Shown piece after piece: positions 18,404-28,428 of a stretch of DNA of 64,000 bases (positions are counted from its first letter, which is position 1; each line of letters starts with the position of its first letter). A program made the translations under genes and the position numbers. The notes under the pieces were generated by a model. The model was not told the DNA's origin. It worked only from the letters and a program-made list of their open reading frames with translations, and ran no database searches. Origin of the DNA: an uncultured bacterium (GTDB lineage Bacteria > Verrucomicrobiota > Verrucomicrobiia > CAIQCK01); assembly GCA_903870275.1 (NCBI GenBank), contig CAIQCK010000030.1, positions 117,144 through 181,143 on the forward strand, read 5' to 3'.

Positions 18404-19441
18404 TCAGCGCAGTTTGCCATCGAGGGCAACGGAGACGGTTGTTTTCTTGCCGCCGGTGAAAAGGTCGGCCTCGAAGCCGGAGCCGTCGGTGAGTTTCTGT
18501 ACGTGCAGGATGCGGCCGGCGCCGGCTTTGTCGCGGAGGGCTTTTTGCACGATCTCGGGCGCCTCGGCAAGGGGGATGACGGTGGCAAGCAACGCGCCGT
18601 CGAGGCCAACGACGAATTCCTTTCGGACGGCGTTGTCGGTCGTGACAACGCTGAAGGTGACGTCGCCGTCCTCGTCGGCGCGGCCGACGTAGACGACCTT
18701 GGCGGGGCCGGCGGTGGTGGCGATAGTTTTCTGGACCGGCTGCGGCGTCTCGGTCAGAGCCACTTGCACGGCCTGCACGGAGCCGTCGGCGCCGACGCTC
18801 ACGACACGGCGTTTGCCGTCGTTGGCCAGAAGCACGTCAAAGACCTGTCCGGCGTCCACCTCGCTACGGCTGATATAAAGCATGCGCGCTTTGGCTTTGG
18901 CGGCTTGGTCGCCGATGGTCTTCTGCACCGGTTCCGGCAGTTCGGTCATGCGCATCTGTGTGGCTTGAAACACGCCGTCGAGGCCGATGGTGTAGAAGCG
19001 CTTATCCTCACCGTTGAGGACCTCGACCTCGTAAACGCGGTCGCCGTCCTCGTCGCACAAGTAGATGCCCTTCACCTGACCGTTGTTTTGCAAGGCGTTG
19101 ACGGCGCGCTGGACGGGGAGCGCCAGTTCACCAATAAACACCTGCCGGCTTCGCAGCGTGCCGTCGAGCGCGACGGTGAACGACCGCTCGATGCCGTTGC
19201 GGGTAATGTCCACCTCGAAGACATCTTCGCCGTCTTCCGTGACGCGCCGGCAGTCGTCAATCGTGGCGATGCCGGCCTCGGTGAGGATAGCCTGGCGCGC
19301 TTCCGGTGACATTTGCGGCAGGTGCGGCTCCTTTGGCGCCGGCGCCACGCGCTGCCGGCCCAATCCCTGCGCGAGGGTGGCGGGCGCGAACGCAACACCA
19401 ACCATCAGGACGAAGATCAACGAAATCACGGCCTTGTGCAT
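18404..19441 (-). CDS. Secreted protein of five tandem PepSY-like repeats (paralogue A)
   Basis: 345 residues: a signal peptide (about 1-24, ending TLAQ) and then five ~62-residue repeats. Each has the form P..VQK.I, a short helix, an acidic EDGD turn, and strands of the type YEVEV..GK.R..TV..DG.L. This pattern resembles the PepSY-like/BLIP-like fold of small secreted domains that often bind or inhibit other proteins. No catalytic residues are visible. It is a close paralogue of the next gene upstream (19574-20644), repeat matching repeat. It lies about 130 nt after that gene, so it is probably in the same operon as the synthetase. Confidence 0.75.
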   Translation of the reverse strand: MHKAVISLIFVLMVGVAFAPATLAQGLGRQRVAPAPKEPHLPQMSPEARQAILTEAGIATIDDCRRVTEDGEDVFEVDITRNGIERSFTVALDGTLRSRQVFIGELALPVQRAVNALQNNGQVKGIYLCDEDGDRVYEVEVLNGEDKRFYTIGLDGVFQATQMRMTELPEPVQKTIGDQAAKAKARMLYISRSEVDAGQVFDVLLANDGKRRVVSVGADGSVQAVQVALTETPQPVQKTIATTAGPAKVVYVGRADEDGDVTFSVVTTDNAVRKEFVVGLDGALLATVIPLAEAPEIVQKALRDKAGAGRILHVQKLTDGSGFEADLFTGGKKTTVSVALDGKLR

Positions 19442-19573
19442 GTCCAGTTCTCCATTTTTTGGCGATGTCTCGGTTTGCTACAGCAGCGATCCAGGACCGC
19501 CAAAATCTTCTGCGAAACAGACCGGCGATCATTACAATTTTCAATATGGCGGAGGCGATTCTCGGACGCCACT

Positions 19574-20644
19574 TTATTCCAACTTGCCGTCGGCGGAAAC
19601 GGAAACGGTGCGCTTCTTGCCGTCCCGCTCGACTTCGACTTCGTAGCTGGGTTCGTCGGCCAGCTTGTCCACGCGCGTGATGCGGCCGCCGGTGGTTTTC
19701 TCACGGATGGCGGTCTTCACGGATTCGGGCACTTCGGACAGCGGCACGACGGTGCTCAGCAGCTTGCCATCCTTGCCAACAGTGAACTCCCGCTTCGTGC
19801 CGTTGTGAATCGTGGTGACATCAAACTGGAGCTGGCCTTCCTCAATGGAACGCTCGATGTAAATGATCTTCGCGCCCGCAGCTTGTTTGGTGATGCCCAT
19901 CTGGCACTGGGCTGGAATCTCCGGCAGATAAACCTGCGTGCCGACCACCGCGCCGTCCGTGTCAATGCTCACGGTGCGGCGTTTGCCGCCCTGGATCATC
20001 AGCACGTTGAAAATTTTTCCACCATCCACTTCGCTGCGGTCAATGTTGAAAACATTCCCGCCAGCCGCCTGCGCAAGGATGGCCTTCTGCACGGCCGCCG
20101 GAATTTCGTTCATGTGCATCTGCGTGGCTTCGTGCGTGCCGTCGAGGGCGACGGTGAAAAACCGTTTGCCAGCCACCTGCTGGATTTCCACCGCGTAGCT
20201 GGCGTCCCCGTCCTCGAAAGTCAGGTAAATATCGCCAATCTGGCCGTGGCGCTCCAACGACGTGACCGTCCGCTTCACCGCCGCCGGCAGCTTCCACGTG
20301 AACACCTGCCGGCTGAGCAGCGTGCCGTCGGGCGCGATGGTGACGGTGTGCTCGAAGATCAGGCCCCGGATTGTCACGTCGTAAACGGCCTCGCCATCCT
20401 CCATCGTGCGCTCGGTCTCCACAATCTTGCCGCGGCCCGCCTCCTCCTCCGCCGTCTTGCGCACGGCCGGAGGAAGCGGCGTCATGCCTTCGTCCCCGGA
20501 GGTCGATGGCTGGTCTGGCTTCTGATTGGGATTTTTGCCCCGTCCACCCAAGCCGCCACCGCCGCGTCCCGCGGCCAGGCTCACAGGCGCAAGCAACGCG
20601 CAAACTGCGCAGGCGATGCAAATCAAGGAAAAGGTCCGCTTCAT
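19574..20644 (-). CDS. Secreted protein of five tandem PepSY-like repeats (paralogue B)
   Basis: 356 residues: a signal peptide (MKRTFSLICIACAVCALLAP..LAA), a Gly-rich low-complexity linker with Asn, Pro and Gln, then five ~62-residue repeats like those of paralogue A. An example is DGDASYAVEIQQVAGKRFFT, and unit 3 of both proteins shares RSEVD.G..F.V. The start ATG overlaps the stop of the large synthetase gene (ATGA), so translation is coupled and a shared task is likely. A 12-codon-longer frame was rejected because it would lie inside the synthetase gene and bury the signal peptide. The molecular function is unknown. Confidence 0.78.
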   Translation of the reverse strand: MKRTFSLICIACAVCALLAPVSLAAGRGGGGLGGRGKNPNQKPDQPSTSGDEGMTPLPPAVRKTAEEEAGRGKIVETERTMEDGEAVYDVTIRGLIFEHTVTIAPDGTLLSRQVFTWKLPAAVKRTVTSLERHGQIGDIYLTFEDGDASYAVEIQQVAGKRFFTVALDGTHEATQMHMNEIPAAVQKAILAQAAGGNVFNIDRSEVDGGKIFNVLMIQGGKRRTVSIDTDGAVVGTQVYLPEIPAQCQMGITKQAAGAKIIYIERSIEEGQLQFDVTTIHNGTKREFTVGKDGKLLSTVVPLSEVPESVKTAIREKTTGGRITRVDKLADEPSYEVEVERDGKKRTVSVSADGKLE

Positions 20645-23600
20645 GAAGAAGCCACCGGTCTCGCGGGACTGCCGTGCCAACTCGTGCCGGCCGGCAGCGT
20701 CTCGCCTTTCATCAACAGCGACAGTTCGCCGAGCGCGCTGTCATCCTCCATCGTCGCGTCGTAGAGCACGATCGAGCCGCCGCCGACCGTGCAGCGCGCG
20801 CCGATCACGATGTTGGAAACTTTCATCACGCGGTCCTCGAAGAGGTGCGTCTGCGGGCCGCAATCGCTGTTGAGCGCCGCGTCGTCGCCGATGGAGACGA
20901 CATCAAACTCCGTCACGTCGGTCGTATCCATGTAAACGCGCCGGCCGATCTTGCAGCCGAGCAGCCGCAGATACGCCGGCAGGAACGGCGTGCCGCTTAG
21001 CAGCGCGGCGAAAAACGGCACGGCGAGGTTCTCGTAAGTCGAAGTCACCAGTTCGCTGCGCCAGACGAAGCGGTTCCAGAGCGGTTTTTCCACCGGCTTG
21101 TAGCGGCCGATGATGAGCCACTTCAGCGCGACGACAAACGCCGCCGCCAGCGCGCCGTAACCCAAGTAAAGCAGCGGGAAGACCGCGGCAATCTGCCCAA
21201 GACTCCAGTCATATTGTTCCTCGTCGTTCAGGTCCACGACCACCGACATCATCATCGAGGTCAGCGCGATCATGCACATCAGGGGCAGGATCACGCGCAC
21301 GAACTCGATCAGCGCCCGCTGCACCCGCAGATGCCGGTGCGGACGGAACGTGCTGCCCTCGTCGAACTGCGTCGCCATCTGGCGCTGCGGCAAAAACACC
21401 GCCGGCGTGCCAAACCACGACGACTCCGCTTTCAGCGCGTCCTCGCGCTGGCGCGGCGGCACCGACAGCACGCCGATGAGCACGCCGTCGCCCACCTCCG
21501 CGCCTGCCGGCAGCACCGCGCTGTTGCCAATAAAAGTTCGCCGGCCCACGACGGTCTCCTCGATCTCCAGCTTCCCGTGATGCACGCGCGGCACGCCGAG
21601 TCCGACGCCGTCGGCGATGAAACTCTCTTCGCCAATGCGCAGCGTGTCGAAGCCGATGGACGCCGCTGTGGACACCTCCGCGCGCCGGCCGAGTTTCACG
21701 CCGAGGAGCCGATACCACGGGTTCAGGTAAATCGTGGCGTAGAGTGGCGAGAGCAGGTCGAGGCTCAGTTCCATCAATTTGTCCACCAGCCAATGCCGCA
21801 CGTAGGCGAAACTGAACACGTCGTGACGGCCCGGTTTCACACGGCCGACGAGCAGCCACTTCAGCACCGCAATCTGGAAACACATCGAGAGGACAAACAC
21901 CACCGCCAGCGCCGGCGACAGCAGCAGGAAATGATAGGCGTCCGTCGCCTGGTCGAGTTCCGCCATCAGCATCATGCCGGGGAAAATCGGGATGATGGCG
22001 AACAGCGGAAAAACAAACAGCAGCGCGCCGAACAACAATCCGTAGCACGCGCGCTTCGCGCGCGGCGGTCGCACCACCGCCGGGGCCGTCGCGCGGCCTA
22101 CGAACCGCCCGGGCGAGCCGCCCCACACTTCGCCGGCCGGCACGCTCACGCCCGGCGGCACCATCGTGAGGTCTTCGATCTCAGCGCCATCGCCGATCAC
22201 GCAGCCGGCGTTGGCGGAACTGTTGGCGCCGACGTAGCAACCACGCCCGACGCGCACGCAGCCGATTTTCAAGCGGCCGTTTTCCACCTTCGAACAGGAA
22301 AGCGTCGCGCCGGGGCTGAAACTGCAATCATCGCCGATCTCGGTGCAGTCCGGCTCGTCCACCGTGTCATCGCGCAGGTGGACGTTGTGTCCGATGCGCG
22401 CACCGAGCAGCCGCTCGTAGAACACCATCAGCGGCGTGCCGCCGAGAAAATGCGTCGGCACCGTGTCGAGCACGCGGTTCACGAACCACCAGCGGAAGTA
22501 ATACGCGCCCCACAGTGGATATTCGCCGGGCCGCAGCCGGCCCAGCACGACCCATTTCGTGACGATGCCAATGACGAGCATAATCGGAATCGCCAGGATG
22601 TAGAACGCCATCGAAACGCCGACCGCCACCGCCTTGTTCTCTTCCCAGTTCGACAGCACGGCGTAAGTCAGGTAGGGAATGAGCCACTGGAGCGAAAACA
22701 CGGCGAAGATGAAGATAAGGCTCACTGCCTGCGCGACAGCGCACAACCAGTAACGCCACCGTGGCACCGGCAGGAATTCCTCCTTGCGCGCGGCAGCGGC
22801 GGTGGTCGCAGCTTCCGCCGGCCGCATCGCGTTCAGATGCGCGGCGAGCCGGCGGATGGTCGGGTGGTTGTAAACATCCACCATCGAGATGTGGCGCAGG
22901 CCCGGCAGTTTGCGGATGCGCGAGACCATCTGCGCCGCGCGCAGCGAATGGCCGCCGAGATCGAGAAAGAAATCATCCTCCACCGAGACGTGCGTCGGCG
23001 CAAAAATCCCGGCCCATGCGGCGTGCAACGCCGTTTCGTCCGGCGTCGCGGGCGGCACCACAGGCCGCTCCTCGGTCACCGGCGTGTGCGTCGGCTTCGG
23101 GAGGTTTTTCCGGTCCACCTTGCCGCTCGGCAACGTCGGCAGCGTCGGGACGATCTCAAAAATGGACGGCACCATGTAGGCGGGCAGCCGTTCTTTCAAC
23201 CGCGCACGCAGCGCCTTTTTGTCCATCGCGCCGTCGCTCGGCACGAGATAGGCCACCAGCGTGTCCACGCCTGCGCCGTCCTTGTGCAGCGACACGACGG
23301 CGTTGCGAACGCTGCCAACAGCCATGATAACCGACTCGATCTCGGCAAGCTCGACGCGGAAGCCGCGAATTTTCACCTGTGTGTCCATGCGGCCGAGGTA
23401 TTCGATCTCGCCGGCGGCGTTGAGCCGCGCAAGGTCGCCCGTACGATAAAGCATCGGGTCGCGCCCGCCGTGTTCGAAGAATGGATTCGGAATGAATTTC
23501 TCCGCCGTCAAATCGGTGCGGCCAACGTAGCCGAGCGCGAGGCCGGGGCCGCCCACGCACAACTCGCCCGCCTCGCCGGGCGCAACGGGCGCGAGGTTCT

Positions 23601-24630
23601 CGCCCACAATGTGGCAGGTGTAGTTGGGCAACGGCCGTCCGATGGTGACCGGCTGGTCCGGCCTCACCTCGGCGACGGTGGCGGTGATGGTCGCCTCGGT
23701 CGGGCCGTAGGTGTTGAGGATGCGCAGGCCGGACCGCGCAAAGCGGCGCACCAACTCCGGTGGGCACGCTTCGCCGCCGAGATTCAGCAAGCGCAGCGTC
23801 GGCACCGACGTTTCCTGCATCGCCAGCAGTGTCGGCACGCATGTCCACGCCGTCAGTCCCTCGCGCGCCAGAATCGCCGCGAGATCGCCGCCTGCGCGGA
23901 TCAGTTCTGCCGTGCCCACCAACAACGTCGCGCCGGCGGCCCACGCCGGCCAGATTTCCTCCAACGACATGTCGAATGAAAGCGAGAAGCCTTGGAATAC
24001 CACGTCGTCATCGCGCAGGCCGAGCACCGACCCTTCGGAGCGCACGAAATGGCAGATCGAGCGGTGCGAAATCATCACGCCCTTTGGCCGGCCAGTGGAA
24101 CCCGACGTGTAGATGACGTACGCGCAGTCATCCGGCGTCAGGCCGGTCTCCTCGCGCGTCAGCGGCTCGTGCGCGCACGCGGCCATTTCGGCCTCGTCGT
24201 CCTCAAAAACAATTTCGTGGCACGGCAACGCGCCCGGCGGCGGCGCGAGTTGCCGGGCGGTGATGACAGCGCGCGCGCCGCTGTCGCGCACCACATAGGC
24301 GACGCGGTCCAGCGGGCAATCGGGATCGAGCGGCACGTAAGCCGCGCCGGCCTGGAGCACACCGAGCACGGCCACATACATGTCCATGCCGCGAGGCATC
24401 CAGATGGCGACGCGCTCGCCGCGACCGACGCCGAGGCGGCGCAAGTAGCGGGCGGCCTGTGTCGAGCGCCGGAGCAGTTCAGCGTAGCCCAACGAAACGC
24501 CGCCGCAACGCAGCGCCGTATGCTCCGGCCGGCGGCGGGCTGAGGCGACGAAAAGCTCATGCAGCAGTTCGTCCTGAAGAAACTCCTGGCGGAACTCACC
24601 GGCCAGAAATGACCGCGTCGGTTGACTCAT
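20641..24630 (-). CDS. Single-module NRPS with epsilon-poly-lysine-synthetase (Pls) architecture
   Basis: 1329 residues. The adenylation domain spans about 24-512: A3 YTSGSTGRPKG, A5 NTYGPTE, A7 YRTGDL, A10 Lys504. The carrier domain spans about 528-600, with LGGHSL and phosphopantetheine Ser562. Then come three repeats of paired transmembrane helices plus a left-handed beta-helix (hexapeptide) domain, with no condensation or thioesterase domain. This order and length match Pls-type enzymes, which polymerise one amino acid by amide bonds at the membrane; the terminal part corresponds to the NRPS terminal-domain family. By hand alignment to GrsA the pocket reads D-M-E-T-N-G-T-I-T-K. Its Asp and Glu fit a basic diamino acid, and it shares six positions with a published ornithine code. 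It is coupled to a PepSY-like gene. The substrate is inferred, not shown. Confidence 0.85.
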   Translation of the reverse strand: MSQPTRSFLAGEFRQEFLQDELLHELFVASARRRPEHTALRCGGVSLGYAELLRRSTQAARYLRRLGVGRGERVAIWMPRGMDMYVAVLGVLQAGAAYVPLDPDCPLDRVAYVVRDSGARAVITARQLAPPPGALPCHEIVFEDDEAEMAACAHEPLTREETGLTPDDCAYVIYTSGSTGRPKGVMISHRSICHFVRSEGSVLGLRDDDVVFQGFSLSFDMSLEEIWPAWAAGATLLVGTAELIRAGGDLAAILAREGLTAWTCVPTLLAMQETSVPTLRLLNLGGEACPPELVRRFARSGLRILNTYGPTEATITATVAEVRPDQPVTIGRPLPNYTCHIVGENLAPVAPGEAGELCVGGPGLALGYVGRTDLTAEKFIPNPFFEHGGRDPMLYRTGDLARLNAAGEIEYLGRMDTQVKIRGFRVELAEIESVIMAVGSVRNAVVSLHKDGAGVDTLVAYLVPSDGAMDKKALRARLKERLPAYMVPSIFEIVPTLPTLPSGKVDRKNLPKPTHTPVTEERPVVPPATPDETALHAAWAGIFAPTHVSVEDDFFLDLGGHSLRAAQMVSRIRKLPGLRHISMVDVYNHPTIRRLAAHLNAMRPAEAATTAAAARKEEFLPVPRWRYWLCAVAQAVSLIFIFAVFSLQWLIPYLTYAVLSNWEENKAVAVGVSMAFYILAIPIMLVIGIVTKWVVLGRLRPGEYPLWGAYYFRWWFVNRVLDTVPTHFLGGTPLMVFYERLLGARIGHNVHLRDDTVDEPDCTEIGDDCSFSPGATLSCSKVENGRLKIGCVRVGRGCYVGANSSANAGCVIGDGAEIEDLTMVPPGVSVPAGEVWGGSPGRFVGRATAPAVVRPPRAKRACYGLLFGALLFVFPLFAIIPIFPGMMLMAELDQATDAYHFLLLSPALAVVFVLSMCFQIAVLKWLLVGRVKPGRHDVFSFAYVRHWLVDKLMELSLDLLSPLYATIYLNPWYRLLGVKLGRRAEVSTAASIGFDTLRIGEESFIADGVGLGVPRVHHGKLEIEETVVGRRTFIGNSAVLPAGAEVGDGVLIGVLSVPPRQREDALKAESSWFGTPAVFLPQRQMATQFDEGSTFRPHRHLRVQRALIEFVRVILPLMCMIALTSMMMSVVVDLNDEEQYDWSLGQIAAVFPLLYLGYGALAAAFVVALKWLIIGRYKPVEKPLWNRFVWRSELVTSTYENLAVPFFAALLSGTPFLPAYLRLLGCKIGRRVYMDTTDVTEFDVVSIGDDAALNSDCGPQTHLFEDRVMKVSNIVIGARCTVGGGSIVLYDATMEDDSALGELSLLMKGETLPAGTSWHGSPARPVASS

Positions 24631-24743
24631 CTGGATTCCTGCTCAATCGCACTCGGACTTCTCTTGTAGGGAGCAAGAACCCCAATAGCCAGAAAAAGTT
24701 GCCTTCTAAATGATCTGCGCCGCGCGTTCCGGCCACCCGGTCG

Positions 24744-25532
24744 CTACGGGGAAGGTGCAGACGACGACTTGGGACTGAAGAAGTTGAACAATCCCTTGCC
24801 GGTTTTTTGCACCGTGTCCACCGCACCGGAGCCAACCTTGCCGAGCGTGTCCGTGAGACCCTTGACGACTTCGCCCGCGGCATTGGTGATGTTGCCTAGC
24901 GAATCGGCCAGTTGGACCACGTCAATGCCGATGTTCGGCAGGCCCGACTTCTTGAGGATGGTGAGCAGCACGAGGCGGTTGATGTCGGTGGCGTCGGTGA
25001 GATTGTGGTAGGTGTCGTCCAGGTTGAGCGGGATGCTTCTCTGCATCGTGTTGCCCCCCTTGTAATCCTTGAGTTCCACCGTGCCGATCTTCAGGCGGAG
25101 CGTATCCACCTTGTAATGGTTCTTGCCGCCGCCACCACCACCACCACCGCTGCCGAGCGCGCCTTTGAGTTTCATCGCGTTCGAATCGCCGTTCTTGGTC
25201 CGGACGATGACGACGCGTTTCAGGTTCACGACAAGGTTCGTCAGATGCGGTGTGCCGCCGAGCATCGAGCCGGCGTCGTAGTCCACCGTCAATTCCGGCA
25301 TCTCAACGAAGACCGGCTCCTTGAATTCCGGCGGATTGAGCAATTGGATGTCGCGCACCGCGATCCGGCTCTGACCAAACTCCAAATCCAACGAGCCGAT
25401 CTTCAGCGGGAAGCCGGTTATCTTCTCGGCACCCGCCTGGACCGCGTAACGGGCGATAACATTGCGACCGAGATATAACCCCGCGGCGAGAACGAGAAAA
25501 ACGGCTACGATCACGAGAAGTATCTTTTTCAT
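24744..25532 (-). CDS. AsmA-like membrane-anchored protein (short)
   Basis: 262 residues. An N-terminal membrane helix (ILLVIVAVFLVLAAGLYLG) is followed by a beta-rich AsmA-like segment (ITGFPLKIGSLDLEFGQSRI, VRDIQLLNPPEF, MLGGTPHLTNLVV). A poly-Gly tract of eight residues (GGC/GGT codons) sits in the middle, and the C-terminus is amphipathic helical (about 70 residues) with a Ser/Pro tail. AsmA-type proteins span or line the periplasm and are linked to lipid transport or outer-membrane biogenesis. GAGGA lies 7 nt before the ATG. It is divergent from the beta-helix gene. Confidence 0.7.
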   Translation of the reverse strand: MKKILLVIVAVFLVLAAGLYLGRNVIARYAVQAGAEKITGFPLKIGSLDLEFGQSRIAVRDIQLLNPPEFKEPVFVEMPELTVDYDAGSMLGGTPHLTNLVVNLKRVVIVRTKNGDSNAMKLKGALGSGGGGGGGGKNHYKVDTLRLKIGTVELKDYKGGNTMQRSIPLNLDDTYHNLTDATDINRLVLLTILKKSGLPNIGIDVVQLADSLGNITNAAGEVVKGLTDTLGKVGSGAVDTVQKTGKGLFNFFSPKSSSAPSP

Positions 25533-25626
25533 GTTTGCTATCCTCTGCTACTAAGGTATCACTTTTCGGGTCAACGTAAAGTGCAGCCGTTTGGGAGCCG
25601 AGAAACCGCAAAAAACAAGGTCCTCA

Positions 25627-28428
25627 ATGAAAACCGTCGCGCATCAACACAAATCCACCCAGGTCCGAACCTTCCTCGCCGCGCTGGCGCTGCTGGCGTT
25701 CGCCGTTATCGCAAACGCTGTCACACTCCATGTCGCGCCCGACGGAAACGACGGCTGGTCCGGCAGGCTCGCGCGGCCCAATCGCGACCGCAGCGACGGC
25801 CCGCTGGCGTCGTTGCAAGGCGCGCGCGACGCGGTGCGCAAGCTGAAGACGGCCGCCCCGCTGGCCGAGCCGGTGCGCGTCATCGTCGCCGGCGGCAACT
25901 ACGCGCTCACCGCGCCAATGGTGTTTGCGCCGGAGGACAGCGGCTCGGAGTCGTGCCAGATCAGCTACGAAGCCGCGCGCGGCGCGAAGCCGGTCTTCAG
26001 CGGCGGCAAGCGCATCACCGGTTGGCAGCGCGGCGCTGACGGCGTCTGGACCGCGCAGGTGCCGGAGGTGAAGACGGGCCGGTGGTATTTCGAGCAGCTT
26101 TTCGTCAACGGCCAGCGCGCGACGCGGGCGCGGTCGCCGAACAAGTTTTATTTTTACATGGCGAAAAAAACCGGTTATGGCCTCGACCCGCTGACCGGCA
26201 AAACCGCCGACCTTGCGTCGCGCGCGTTCGTGGCGCGGCCCGACGACATCAAGTCGCTGGCCGGCAAAACCGCCGCGGAACTGCGCGACGTGACGGTGGT
26301 GGCCTATCACGCCTGGGAAATCTCGCGCCATCGCGTGGCGGCGGCGGACGCGAAGACCGGCGCGGTCGTTTGCACCGGCAACGCGGCGTGGCCGTTCTTC
26401 CAATGGGAACCGCAACGGTATCACATCGAGAACTTCCGCGAGGCGCTCGATGCGCCGGGTGAGTGGTTCCTCGATCGCAACGGTACGCTCTCCTACATCC
26501 CGCTGCCCGGCGAGAACATGGCCCGCGCGGAGGTCGTCGCGCCGGTCGTTGAGAGGTTCGTCGAGTTTGCAGGCGACCCGTCGGCCGGAAAACTGGTCGA
26601 ACACATCGCGTTGCACGGGCTGGCGTTTCGCCACGGCCAGTTCGTCCTGCCCGACAAAGGCCAGAGCGACGGCCAGGCGGCGGCGAGCATGTCCGGCATG
26701 ATCCTTGCCGACGGCGCTCGACACATCACACTCAGCGACTGCGAGGTGGCGCATCTCGGCACTTACGCCGTCTGGTTCCGGCGCGGCTGCCGCGATTGCC
26801 GCTTGGAGCATTGTTACCTGCACGACCTCGGCGCGGGTGGCGTGCGCATCGGCCAGGGTTGGGAGAACGACAATCCCAACGACGCCGATCTCACCAGCCA
26901 TATCACCGTGGATAACAACGTCATCCACGGCTGCGGACGGATTGACGCGGGCACGGTCGGCGTCTGGATCGGCCACAGTCCCGACAACGCCGTCACGCAC
27001 AATGACATCGCCGACGTTCCCTACACAGCCGTTTCGGTCGGCTGGCGTTGGGGCTACGCCGCGAGCCGCGCCAAGCGCAATCGCATCGAGTTCAATCATC
27101 TCCATCATCTCGGCAATTGGGTCATGAGCGATATGGGCGCAGTTTATACGCTCGGGCCGTCCGAAGGCACGGTCGTCAGCAACAATCTCTGCCACGACAT
27201 CTATGCCTACAGCTACGGCGGCTGGGGTCTTTACACCGACGAAGGCAGCACCGGCATCACAATGGAGAACAATCTCGTCTTCAACACGAAGACCGGCGGC
27301 TTCCACCAGCACTACGGCAAGGAAAACATCATCCGTAACAACATTTTCGCGTTCAGTCTGGAAGGCCAGCTCCAGCGCACCCGCGTCGAACCGCACCTGT
27401 CGTTCACGTTCGAGAACAATATCATCCTCTGGAAGGAAGGCACGCTCTTCTCCGGCCAGTGGAAAGACACTAATTTCATCCTGCGGAACAACCTCTATTG
27501 GAACGGCGGCAAGGAGCCGGTAAAGTTCCAGGGCAAATCGTTCGAGGAATGGCAGCGCGCCGGCAAGGACGCTGGTTCGCTCATCGCCGACCCGAAGTTC
27601 GTGGATGCCGCGCGCTCCGACTTCCGCCTGAAGTCCGACTCGCCCGCGCTAAAGCTCGGCTTCAAACCGTTCGATCAATGCTTCACTCCCATACTCCAAC
27701 ACTCCATTGCTCCATCACTCCATTGCCCCGCTCCGCCTGTTGCCGGCGTCTATGGCGATCGCGCGTGGGTGAAGCTCGCCCGCAACGCGAAATTTCCGGC
27801 CGCCGAGCGTCCGCCCGAGCCGCCGCCAAGGCCGCCGCTGACGCTCAACCAGGACTTCGAGTCCTTGCCCGTTGGCGCGCCGCCGGCCGACGCACGCATC
27901 GAGGTCGAGAAGAAAAGCGACTCCATCGCTGTCTCCGACGAAACTGCCGCGAGCGGCAAGCACAGCCTCAAGATCACCGATGCACCCGGATTGAAATATG
28001 CTTACGACCCGCACTTCTACTACGACCCGCGCCACACCAACGGCGTCACACGATTCACCTTCGATATCCGCGTCGAGCCGGGCGCCATGCTGTTTCACGA
28101 ATGGCGCAGCGAAGGCAATCCCTACCGTGTCGGCCCAAGTATCTGGATCGGCGGCGGCAAGCTGCGCGTCCAAGGCAAAGAGATGCTGACGATTCCCGCC
28201 AGCCAGTGGGTCCACTTCGAAATCTCCGCCGGCCTCGGCGCGCAATCCACCGGCACGTGGGACCTCATCGTGACGCTGCCCGGCGAATCGCCGCACCGCT
28301 TCGCCGGCTTGAAGAACGGCAGTCCCGACTGGAAGAGGCTTCATTGGTTCGGCTTCTGCAGCACGGCCGATGCAAAGACCGTCTTCTATCTCGACAATCT
28401 GATGCTGACGAATAGCATGGCGCCATGA
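25627..28428 (+). CDS. Secreted right-handed beta-helix glycosidase-like protein (GH141-like)
   Basis: 933 residues. The signal peptide (about 1-33) ends at a cleavage near [20 protein letters not shown] and [12 protein letters not shown] open a parallel beta-helix with many N-rich rungs ([33 protein letters not shown]). The layout resembles GH141 (alpha-L-fucosidase/xylanase family). The C-terminal ~200 residues form a jelly-roll-like, carbohydrate-binding type domain. The ATG behind AAGG was chosen over an upstream TTG. An in-frame CT-rich repeat separates the two domains. It overlaps the next gene by 4 nt, so the two are co-translated. Substrate unknown. Confidence 0.75.
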   Translation: MKTVAHQHKSTQVRTFLAALALLAFAVIANAVTLHVAPDGNDGWSGRLARPNRDRSDGPLASLQGARDAVRKLKTAAPLAEPVRVIVAGGNYALTAPMVFAPEDSGSESCQISYEAARGAKPVFSGGKRITGWQRGADGVWTAQVPEVKTGRWYFEQLFVNGQRATRARSPNKFYFYMAKKTGYGLDPLTGKTADLASRAFVARPDDIKSLAGKTAAELRDVTVVAYHAWEISRHRVAAADAKTGAVVCTGNAAWPFFQWEPQRYHIENFREALDAPGEWFLDRNGTLSYIPLPGENMARAEVVAPVVERFVEFAGDPSAGKLVEHIALHGLAFRHGQFVLPDKGQSDGQAAASMSGMILADGARHITLSDCEVAHLGTYAVWFRRGCRDCRLEHCYLHDLGAGGVRIGQGWENDNPNDADLTSHITVDNNVIHGCGRIDAGTVGVWIGHSPDNAVTHNDIADVPYTAVSVGWRWGYAASRAKRNRIEFNHLHHLGNWVMSDMGAVYTLGPSEGTVVSNNLCHDIYAYSYGGWGLYTDEGSTGITMENNLVFNTKTGGFHQHYGKENIIRNNIFAFSLEGQLQRTRVEPHLSFTFENNIILWKEGTLFSGQWKDTNFILRNNLYWNGGKEPVKFQGKSFEEWQRAGKDAGSLIADPKFVDAARSDFRLKSDSPALKLGFKPFDQCFTPILQHSIAPSLHCPAPPVAGVYGDRAWVKLARNAKFPAAERPPEPPPRPPLTLNQDFESLPVGAPPADARIEVEKKSDSIAVSDETAASGKHSLKITDAPGLKYAYDPHFYYDPRHTNGVTRFTFDIRVEPGAMLFHEWRSEGNPYRVGPSIWIGGGKLRVQGKEMLTIPASQWVHFEISAGLGAQSTGTWDLIVTLPGESPHRFAGLKNGSPDWKRLHWFGFCSTADAKTVFYLDNLMLTNSMAP
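27682..27730 (+). repeat. In-frame CT-rich short repeat inside the beta-helix gene
   Basis: Repeats of ACTCCA-like words (ACTCCAAC, ACTCCATTGC twice) over about 45 nt encode residues rich in Ser, Pro, His and Ile. They lie exactly between the beta-helix and the jelly-roll domain, where homologous linkers usually pass directly to AGVYGDRAW. It looks like an inserted low-complexity unit that preserved the frame. Confidence 0.55.

Noticed and set aside
21214..23979. 921-codon plus-strand frame
   Set aside because: Antisense shadow of the Pls-like synthetase gene, whose domains are unambiguous on the minus strand.
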